Source: Candidatus Fredericiella danica (GTDB lineage Bacteria > Chloroflexota > Anaerolineae > Caldilineales > Caldilineaceae). From it: a stretch of 64,000 bases of DNA. Every line of letters begins with the position of its first letter. Position 1 is the first letter of the stretch. The notes below the pieces were generated by a model. The model saw nothing but the letters and a program-made list of their open reading frames with translations, had not been told where the DNA came from and searched no databases. The stretch is taken from assembly GCA_016713335.1 (NCBI GenBank), contig JADJPH010000019.1, forward strand, positions 55,796 through 119,795. Reading direction: 5' to 3'. A program made the translations under genes and the position numbers. Positions 57,023-64,000 of this stretch are shown here, one piece after another.

Positions 57023-58313
57023 ATGTTGCAAATTCGCGAGGTGAGCAAGTTCTTTCCCGGGGTGCGGGCGCTGGACGGCGTGTCGGTTTCGTTTCAGCCA
57101 GGCGAGGTGCATGCCCTGGTGGGCGAAAATGGCGCCGGCAAGAGCACCCTCATCAAGATCATCTGCGGCATCTATGCCCCGGATGAGGGTGAAGTGCTGA
57201 TCGACGGTGAACAGATTCACCTGCACACCTACAAGGACGCGTTGGACCGCAAGATCAACCTGGTGAGCCAGGAGATCCAGGTCATCCCCAAGAGCACGGT
57301 TGCCGAGAATGTCATGCTCGACAAGATCGAGCGCTTTAGCGCCTACGGCAAGATTGACTGGAAGCGACTCTATGCCGAGGCGCAACGCTACATCGATCTG
57401 GTGGAACTGAATTTGCCCGCTTCGATGCCCGTTGGGGGCTGAGTGCAGCCCAGAAACAATTGATCGTGATCGCCCGCGCTCTCATCGCAGGCAAGAATTC
57501 TTGTCCTGGACGAGCCAACCTCAGCGCTGACCCGGCATGAAACGGGGAACTTACTGCAACTACTCACCAAGATCAAGGCCGACGGCGTCACCATCCTCTT
57601 TGTGTCACACAAACTGGAAGAAGTGCTGGAAGTGGCAGACCAGGTGTCCGTCCTGCGTGACGGCCATCTCATCGGCACACGCCCGATTGCCGGCTTGACC
57701 AAGCAAGAGATCGTCAAAATGATGATTGGTCGCGACGCCCGCACCATGGAGTTGGGCGTTCTCAACATCAATGATGCTGATAAGGTCATCGAGGCGCGCC
57801 ACATCGGGCAGGCCGGAACGTTTGACGATGTCAGTTTCACGCTGCACAAAGGCGAAATCTTGGGTTTCTATGGCCTGGTCGGCTCCGGTCGTACGGAACT
57901 TGCCCAGATCCTGCTCGGTGAAGCGCGCAAGGATGCCGGCGAAGTGCTCATCAACGGTGTCGCTGCCGACATCCACAGCATGGCCGAAAGCCTCTACCGC
58001 TACCGAATGGGCTATGTGTCCGAAAATCGGAAGGAAAAGGGACTCATCCTCTCCGCATAAATCAAGACGAACATCGCAATCACGGTCTGGAATCGCATTG
58101 TCAATCGGGTGGGTGCAATATCGCTGCGAAGAGAGTGCCGTTGCGAGCCAATATATGCAGGCGCTGGATGTCAAGGCGACTGGTCCGGACCAACTGGTGG
58201 GCAGATTGAGCGGCGGCAACCAGCAAAAGGTGAGCATCGCCAAGTGGTTGGCGGCGCAGTGTGATATCCTGATTATCGATGAACCGACCATTGGCGTGCG
58301 TGGCGCTTTGTAA
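57023..58313 (+). pseudogene. RbsA-type sugar ABC ATPase, frameshifted, stop-containing and C-terminally truncated
   Basis: The first ATPase half is intact to about residue 135, with Walker A GENGAGKSTLIK. Later pieces in other frames give LSAAQKQLIVIARALIAG, ILVLDEPTSALTRHE, the second domain with degenerate Walker A YGLVGSGRTELAQ, and GRLSGGNQQKVSIAKWL with DILIIDEPTIGV. Frame changes occur near 57440, 57490 and 58125. A TAA interrupts LILSA-IKTNIAITVW at 58058-58060. After DEPTIGV the family continues for 50-60 more residues, but here the frame ends at once and a URO-D gene begins. The loss of the C-terminus is not a simple indel, so the gene may be non-functional or misassembled. Confidence 0.75.
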
Positions 58314-58332
58314 AGGGTAAGAGGGGGATACG

Positions 58333-59571
58333 ATGAATTCGAGGGAAAGAGTACTGGCGGCGATTGATCACAAGGAACCGGATGGGGTGCCGCTTGATTT
58401 GGGTTCTACACCCAGTTCTGGCATCTCGGCGATTGCCTACGTGAACTTCAAGAATTATCTGGGCATTGAGCGGGGTCACACACGCGTCTACGACGTGGTG
58501 CAACAGTTGGCCCAGCCCGAAGACGAAATCATTGAACGGTTCCGCGTCGATGTGCTCGATATCGGGCGCGCCTTTGACACGAGTGACGCCGATTGGTATG
58601 ACTTCACTCTGCCGCAAGACATCACGGTGCAGTTCCCCGCTTGGTTCAAACCGATCAAACGGGAAGATGGCGGCTGGGACGCCTTTGCGCCCGACGGCAC
58701 GCGCATCGCCACCATGCCTGCGACCGGGACCTTCTACGATCAGACCTGTTTCCCCTATGAAAGTGGTTACCCCGATAATTACGCTGATCTGCCTGCCGCG
58801 ATGAGCAAGGTGCTGTGGGCGGGGCTGCCACACAGCCCGTGGAATCATGCGGGGGAGGCGGACTTCTGGGCGCAACTGCGCGCCAGGGCCATCCACCTGC
58901 GTGAAACGACCGACAAGGCGTTGATGGTGGTGGTGGGCTGCAACCTGTTCGAATGGGGCACCTTCCTACGCCGGATCGACAACTTCCTGATGGACCTCGT
59001 GACAGAGCCGGAGCAGGTCGAAAGCCTGCTCGACGCACTGATGGAACGGCACATGGTCACCCTGGAAAATGTCTGCCGGTCCGTGGGTGACGTGGTCGAC
59101 ATCTGTCGTTTTGGCGACGACCTGGGCATGGATCGAGGTCCATTCATGTCGCCGGATGTCTATCGCCGGCTCTTCAAACCGCGCGAACGGATCCTCACCG
59201 ACTACGTGAAGCAGCACAGCCAGATGCACACGTTCCTTCATTCGTGTGGGTCGATCTATAAGCTGCTGCCGGACCTGATCGATGCTGGATTTGAGATTTT
59301 CAACCCGGTGCAGATCTCCTCGCGCGATATGGAGCCTGAGCGGCTGAAACGTGAGTTTGGCAAAGATGCCACGTTCTGGGGCGGTGGCGCCGACACCCGG
59401 CATATTCTGAACCACGGGACGCCGGAGAAGGTCAAGGAGCACGTGCGCAAGAACATCGAAGCCTTTGCGCCGGGCGGCGGCTTCGTCTTCAATACGGTCC
59501 ACAACATCCTGTCCGACGTGCCGCCGGAAAATATCGAAGCCATGTACGCCGCACTGGACGAGTATCGGTAG
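58333..59571 (+). CDS. Uroporphyrinogen decarboxylase (URO-D) family protein
   Basis: This 412-residue protein shows NSRERVLAAIDHKEPDGVPLDLG at the N-terminus and FMSPDVYRRLFKPRER, HSCGSIYKLLPDLIDAGFEIFNPVQ and TFWGGGADTRHIL in the barrel. These are typical of URO-D-family proteins distinct from HemE, many of which are methyltransferases or of unknown role. The His-Cys in FLHSCGS may bind zinc as in corrinoid methyltransferases. It follows the truncated ATPase gene, in a sugar-locus position. True heme synthesis is unlikely because of the length and motif differences. The frame is intact. Confidence 0.85.
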   Translation: MNSRERVLAAIDHKEPDGVPLDLGSTPSSGISAIAYVNFKNYLGIERGHTRVYDVVQQLAQPEDEIIERFRVDVLDIGRAFDTSDADWYDFTLPQDITVQFPAWFKPIKREDGGWDAFAPDGTRIATMPATGTFYDQTCFPYESGYPDNYADLPAAMSKVLWAGLPHSPWNHAGEADFWAQLRARAIHLRETTDKALMVVVGCNLFEWGTFLRRIDNFLMDLVTEPEQVESLLDALMERHMVTLENVCRSVGDVVDICRFGDDLGMDRGPFMSPDVYRRLFKPRERILTDYVKQHSQMHTFLHSCGSIYKLLPDLIDAGFEIFNPVQISSRDMEPERLKREFGKDATFWGGGADTRHILNHGTPEKVKEHVRKNIEAFAPGGGFVFNTVHNILSDVPPENIEAMYAALDEYR

Positions 59572-59593
59572 AGAATTTCTTCTGACCCTGTCA

Positions 59594-59625
59594 TTTCACC
59601 TGCTGGGACCACCCAGCAGGTGAAA
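59594..59625. terminator. Strong hairpin after URO-D family gene
   Basis: A perfect 14-base-pair stem (59594-59607 with 59612-59625) has a 4-base loop ACCA. It lies 22 bases after the URO-D gene stop. There is no T-run after it, so it is a terminator-like or transcript-stabilising structure. The rest of the spacer to 59878 holds no gene. Confidence 0.65.
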
Positions 59626-59847
59626 CATCCATGCCGCACAGAAGTCCACTTATGCCGCAAGGTAACAACTCCACACCCTATGGCCAAACTGGCCGCAAAC
59701 AATAGAGGTTTGCTGTAGATCCAACTCCCAGGATCTGTGCTATTGTTTGGAGCATGCGGATGTACTTCGCATCTGACCCGCCCAGAGTTGCACGGCACTT
59801 CCGGGATGGATGGGCTTGAACAACTGTTTCGGCGGTGTCTGAATCCA

Positions 59848-59856
59848 TGCTAAAAT
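59848..59856 (+). promoter_or_regulatory. Extended -10 element upstream of the AlbA_2-PLD gene
   Basis: TGC followed by TAAAAT (59848-59856) forms an extended -10 type element 23 bases before the ATG at 59879. The -35 region (TTCGGC) is weak. No ribosome site is evident, so translation may start from a short leader. Confidence 0.35.
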
Positions 59857-59878
59857 CACATATAGCACGAGCCGATTT

Positions 59879-60949
59879 ATGATATTAGGTGGTCGTAGCC
59901 TACACGATCTTGTATTTGCTGATTTTCAGACGCTGGTGGAAAACCGAATCCCAGAAGGACCGAACCTGGACTACAAGGCCACTGCCTACTCCGGCCGGTC
60001 AACTGATATCCGCGAAATGCTGCGGGATGTAGTTGCGCTGGCCAACGCCGACGGTGGCTATCTTGTCTTGGGGATTGAGGAAGATGCTGCCGGACGCGCG
60101 TTGCGACTGGCGCCAATCGACGAGCCACAAACAAAGGCGCAGGCCATCAATCAAGCCTGTCTGGACGGCATCGTTGAACGGGTGCCAGGGCTGGAAGTGA
60201 AAGCGTACGAAATCGCATTCAATCAGGGAATCATCGTGCTCCACGTACCGTCCAGTGATCAAGCCCCGCACATGATGGCGCGTGACCACAGTACAGACTT
60301 CGTTCGGCGCTATGGCACAGATAAACGCCCGCTGACGTTAGGTGAGATACGTGAAACGATCTTGGGGAACCCTCGCTTCCGCCGCCTGGTCGAACTTGAA
60401 TTGCAGAGTAAAGGAGAAATGCCGCTTGAAACTGAACGGCGTGACTTCGAAGGGGTGCAATATGTGCAGATCCTGACTTCTGGATCGGTCGAAAAGTTCC
60501 TGCAGCGCCATGATTGCCGCCGCTGACCCGCAAACACTGATGATTGTGAGTCCCTTTGTCGGTGATCTTGCCGGTGAGGTCTATGAGCTAAAGGATCTGC
60601 TCAAAAGGTTGGAAGGGAGACAGGACTCGTATGTATGTAGTCGCGACCGCCACGCGAGCCTTATCAACAGACTGCCATGTCTCTCTTGGAGTCAAGCCCG
60701 TATGTCGAAATTCGACACAATCCTGACGTCCATGCAAAACATCCATCTGCTGGAGTAGAGAAGAAGGATCGAGTTTTGCGCTTTTTGGTTCGGGAAATCT
60801 GACGACGTGGATTGCGCCACAATCTTGAATTGGGCATGATGATCTTGGCGCGGCTATGGTCGCACCTGATCCGTGAACTCTATGATTGGAGCCATCAGGA
60901 TCTGCGCACGACCAGCAAGCGAGTCAAAGCAATTACCAGCCCCAGGTAA
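59879..60949 (+). CDS. AlbA_2 (Schlafen-type) domain fused to phospholipase-D-like nuclease, frameshifted
   Basis: Residues 1 to about 160 form an AlbA_2/Schlafen-like domain: EGPNLDYKATAYSG, LRDVVALANADGGYLVLGIEE and FVRRYGTDKRPLTLGEI. The frame stops at 60526, but removing one C near 60507 joins SVEKFLQR to MIAAADPQTLMIVSPFVG. Further shifts expose LLESSPYVEIRHNPDVHAK (HxK at about 60725-60738) and FGSGNLTT (60787-60804), the two halves of an HKD-like PLD active site. LRHNLELGMMIL and a stop at 60947-60949 follow. Together this is about 355 residues. AlbA_2 proteins often bind nucleotides or RNA; PLD nucleases cleave nucleic acid. The fusion is my reconstruction from three frames. Confidence 0.65.
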
Positions 60950-60960
60950 GGAGACATTTC

Positions 60961-62123
60961 ATGGAAGACTTTGCGCAGTGGTTTTGTCTGAACAAGCGTC
61001 AGAACTTTACGATTGACCCGCAGGTAAACCCCGAAGATGCACGCTACTATTTCGGCCGCGATGACATTTAGATCGCCTTCAACGACAGTTGCGCCGCTCA
61101 TTTATTGCGCCGGGTGTACCTAAAATGATGGTTTGGGGTCCTTACGGCTCTGGCAAAACGCAGACGCTTTTCTATCTTGAGCACTATTTGAAGTCACAGA
61201 CGCCGCCGTCCGCCAAAGGCGTGCCGCTCACGCTCTATTTGACCGTGGAGATGCGAGGCAATTCGAATGCCGCCCACCTCCACATGCAGATCATGGAAGC
61301 ACTTGGCAAAGAGACGGTGGCAAAGTGGGTGCGCAGGCTGTTTGACGAATCCAAAGACTTCGATCTTGCCTTGCAAGGGATTGCCGGCGAAGATCGCAAC
61401 ATCTTCATGACCCTGAAAGAGTTGCGGGCGACCGGTGACTCACCCTTTGTTGCCTGGCGCTGGTTAACCGGACAGCAACTGAAGAGCACGGAGCTGACCA
61501 GTCTCCAATTGACGCGCAACCTCGGTGAAGTTGGCGCCGGCGACCTTGTCGATGTTCTGGTTGCGATTGGACGTCTCGCACAGCAGGTGAATGAGAAGCT
61601 GATCTTTCTGCTGGATGAATTCGAGGAACTACTCAACGTGAAGGCTGGCGACGCCGCCGAATCAATCCACCAGTACCTGCGGCGTCTTTCTGAACCGGCC
61701 AATGCAAGTGTCGGATTTTTGATCGGATTCAAAGCCGATGTCTTGGACGACGCACCGCAGATTCTGCGCCGCGGGGACATCATGGGACGGATTGGGCCAA
61801 CCAACTATGTGGATATTCCCCCCCTGCCCGCAGTGTCCGATGTCAAGAGATTTGTGCAAGAATTGCTAAAAATCTCACGAATGAATCGGCCATCCAGCAG
61901 CGAATGGCGGCACAGGGCATGACCAGTGAACCCGGCGTCTTCCCATTTGAACCGAGTGCGTTTGAACTGCTGGCGGATTACGCCACACAGGACCCCGATC
62001 CGTGCGCTGCCGCGCCTCATTATCAATGCCGTGAACGAGTGCGCCATTCAGGCATGGGACGAAGAAAAGCTGTTGATTGATGATGCGATTGTCAACCAGG
62101 TCGCGCCGTATGCATTCTCATAA
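60961..62123 (+). CDS. P-loop ATPase resembling BREX-type/ORC-like proteins, frameshifted
   Basis: The start MEDFAQWFCLNKRQNFTID lies 11 bases after the previous stop. A missing T near 61068 breaks the frame before RLQRQLRRSFIAPGVPKM. The main frame then gives Walker A GPYGSGKTQTL (about 61137-61168), Walker B LIFLLDEFEELL and RFVQELLK. Further shifts after about 61870 lead into MAAQGMTSEPGVFPFEPSAF and RALPRLIINAVNECAI, ending at 62123. The arrangement of ATPase core and C-terminal winged-helix-like end recalls ORC/Cdc6-type or BREX-associated ATPases. It would have about 385 residues. The family name is uncertain. Confidence 0.6.
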
Positions 62124-62131
62124 GGATCTTC

Positions 62132-63501
62132 GTGAAGAAGTTCACCGTTAAACCGCGCTTTACGTCGCGCACTGTTGCCCTCATTGGGGAACCGACGAAC
62201 AGGATTCAAACTGGATCTATCTCGGCCGGCTTGCAGAGTTGGGGGCGCCGGTCGAGGTTCGTTTGATAGCGCCCATCCGCATGTCACCGCGATCTTTGGC
62301 GCGGTTCCAGGAAAGTCCTATACGATGGGTGCGATGCTGGAAAGCCTCTGCACGTGCACGGCGAAAACCAGCATTGGCGATATCACGCGACACGGCCGTG
62401 CTGCTCCTCGACACACTCGGCATCTTTCAATGGACGGACATCCGTCTTGATCAGGCTGCGTCGAACGATCAGTTGGCAGCGCAGCGCGCCGCCTGGCGCA
62501 CATGGACGCTCAAACCAGAGGATCTGGACGTACAGATTTGGATCCCGGCAGGCACACGCAACGAACAGACACCCGCCAGCCACCGCGATTTCGCCGTGCG
62601 CACGGCGGATTTCACAGCGGATGACTGGGGATATCTGCTCAACCTGGACATTTTTCAGGATCGGATGGGGCAACTGCTCAATGATGCATTCATCAAGGTG
62701 ACCGCAGAAGGGTGGCGCAGCCAGGATCAGTTGCATCCACAAACCGCAATTACTCGCTCACTGATCTGATTGACTGTATTCGCGAAGACCGCGAACTGCT
62801 GGAAAGCTACCAGGCAGAGACACGGCGTGCCGTCACACAACAACTCAGCACTTTTCAGCGCAACCCGCTCTTTGAGAGTGCTGGGACATCACTCACAGAA
62901 TTGCTCACACCGGGACGCATGAATGTACTGGTGCTAAGCCATTTATCTGGTCCCTTGCGACTGGTCATCCTGAGCGCTGTGATCCGGCGCTTGATGGAGG
63001 AACGCATGACCACGTCCGAAGCGGAGAAACATCTGGCGATTCGCACGGATTTCGCAGCCGATGAACGGGCGCGTCTGGAATCCTTTGTGGCGTCCTCCGT
63101 CCCCAAGACCCTGGTCGCCTGGACGAGGCCCAGAACATACTCGCCTCGGAACGAAGCACGAGTGCAGGCGAAGCGTTGACCCGCTATGTGCGAGAGGGCG
63201 GAACTATGGTCTATCCTTTATGGTGGCGACCCAGCAACCGACCGCCATTGATGGCCGAATCCTTGCGCAGGTGGATACGCTGATTGCTCACAAATTGACG
63301 GTGCAGTCGGACATAGACTACGTGCGGAGGAACTTGAAGTCCAACCTGCCCCAAGAGGTGATCTATGCCGGACGCACCCTCGACTTTGACGAACTGCTGC
63401 GCAGCCTCGATGTGGGCCAGGCGCTGGTCTCCAACACCGAAACCGATCGCGCGGTTCTAGTGGACATTCGACCACGGGTGAGTGTCCACGGAGGGTTTTG
63501 A
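62132..63501 (+). pseudogene. HerA/FtsK-like ATPase (DUF87 type), heavily frameshifted
   Basis: A GTG at 62132 begins KKFTVKPRFTSRTVALIGE. Shifted frames give WIYLGRLAELGAPVEVR, then HVTAIFGAVPGKSYTMGAML, a damaged Walker A of the FGxxGSGKSYT type. Later pieces are DTAVLLLDTLGIFQW, DLIDCIREDRELLESYQAE and LNVLVLSHLSG-like GRMNVLVLSHLSGPLRLVIL. The Walker B is LDEAQNIL (63119-63142), followed by RNYGLSFMVATQQPTAID and the intact C-terminus to 63501. This order is that of HerA-like hexameric DNA translocases. At least five frame changes are needed. The overall match is good, so sequencing indels are likely, but decay cannot be excluded. Confidence 0.6.
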
Positions 63502-63504
63502 GCC

Positions 63505-64000
63505 ATGCCGGAACTCCGGGTGCTCGACCGCATTGCGCGGCCGATGCAACGATTAGGTTACCTAAAGCGCGTCGTACGGCGCATCACCACCACCGACACA
63601 TCCACATTGGATAATGTCGGCCACGATCTGGTCGACGTGGTGACGCGCAAGGTGCGGGTGCCGCTTGACGATGCCCGTGCAGCATATATCAAGGCGCGAC
63701 TCTTTGATCGCGTTTACCAGACACTCAAACAGCAGACCGACAACTGGATCAAGCAGGGTGGCGATGTCGTGGTCGCCATGGAGATCCAGGATCTGTATCT
63801 GGCGGACCCGCAACACCGTCGGGTGTCGGCAAACTTGTGCAGGAAAGATTGGCGCAAGTATCCACAACTTGGGGTGAATCTCGGTCTGATCCGCGCCGGC
63901 ACCTACTCGCCCAATACGCGTGCGCTTTCGCTGCTCTATTTCACGCCGGACGATGAGCAGCGCGCCTTTCTCGAATACTCGCCGGAGACAAATCCACTGC
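63505..64000 (+). CDS. Partial protein of unknown family in the HerA locus
   Basis: The ATG at 63505 is 3 bases after the HerA-like stop, and the frame stays open to the end of the window (165 residues seen). It has LDRIARPMQRLGYLKRVVRRI at the N-terminus, then GDVVVAMEIQDLYLADP and LGLIRAGTYSPNTRALSLLYFT. Between 63805 and 63850 another frame reads NTVGVG-like and KLVQERLAQ segments that fit better than the main frame, so two compensating indels may be present there. I do not recognise the family. Its position suggests a component of the same AlbA_2-PLD/ATPase/HerA locus. Confidence 0.6.
   Translation, partial: MPELRVLDRIARPMQRLGYLKRVVRRITTTDTSTLDNVGHDLVDVVTRKVRVPLDDARAAYIKARLFDRVYQTLKQQTDNWIKQGGDVVVAMEIQDLYLADPQHRRVSANLCRKDWRKYPQLGVNLGLIRAGTYSPNTRALSLLYFTPDDEQRAFLEYSPETNPL

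Noticed and set aside
55771..57048. 425-codon minus-strand frame
   Set aside because: It is antisense to the RbsB-type binding-protein gene, whose fold and lipobox are clear on the plus strand.
58333..59571. HemE (heme biosynthesis uroporphyrinogen decarboxylase)
   Set aside because: Length and motifs fit the wider URO-D family, and no heme genes are nearby.

Overview
The window reads as a chromosomal fragment of a free-living, carbohydrate-using bacterium, most likely a Chloroflexota member of the Caldilinea/Anaerolineae type. This is an inference from gene content: several sugar ABC transporters with lipoprotein binding proteins, effector-associated domains (EAD1), short tandem repeats in gene spacers, and a GNAT-type ArgA in an arginine operon. 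No rRNA, tRNA or CRISPR array was recognised.

Layout. (1) 0-8.3 kb, + strand: the tail of a LarA-like protein, a split transketolase, three TIM-barrel isomerase/decarboxylase-like proteins, an Asp/Glu-racemase-like protein, an ApnO-like dehydrogenase and an ApnL-like lactonase. Together they suggest catabolism of the branched sugar acid D-apionate or of D-apiose. (2) 8.3-22.6 kb: a two-component pair, a large hybrid histidine kinase, a secreted subtilase and two EAD1-bearing proteins typical of bacterial conflict or signalling systems. (3) 22.9-30.6 kb: a compact operon with GH4 glycosidase, SIS protein, IolE-like barrel, Gfo/Idh/MocA oxidoreductase, binding protein and two permeases. (4) 30.7-32.7 kb: an HTH/ImmA-IrrE regulator and a histidine phosphatase. 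(5) 32.8-38.1 kb: argC-argB-argD-GNAT-carA behind a promoter, an Arg-containing leader peptide and a terminator hairpin, i.e. a candidate arginine attenuator. (6) 38.1-48.5 kb: housekeeping genes fabD, fabG, nusB, tatA/B, tatC, acyl-CoA ligase, OsmC, an EcsC-thioredoxin fusion, proS and an epimerase. (7) 48.5-59.6 kb: FAH-family protein, lipoprotein hydrolase, GntR regulator, signal-less binding protein, SDR, L-fuconate-dehydratase-like enolase, RbsC/RbsB/RbsA transporter and a URO-D-family protein. This looks like a second sugar-acid locus, possibly L-fuconate. (8) 59.9-64.0 kb: an AlbA_2-PLD protein, a P-loop ATPase, a HerA-like ATPase and an unidentified gene that leaves the window. This is a candidate defence island.

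Many genes that align well with known families are broken by single-base frameshifts, often near short homopolymers. Breaks are absent from 22.9-30.6 kb and 36.2-50.4 kb but frequent in 12-22, 50-58 and 60-64 kb. I treat most as probable assembly indels and give the reconstructed full span. RbsA and the S66 peptidase look more seriously damaged.
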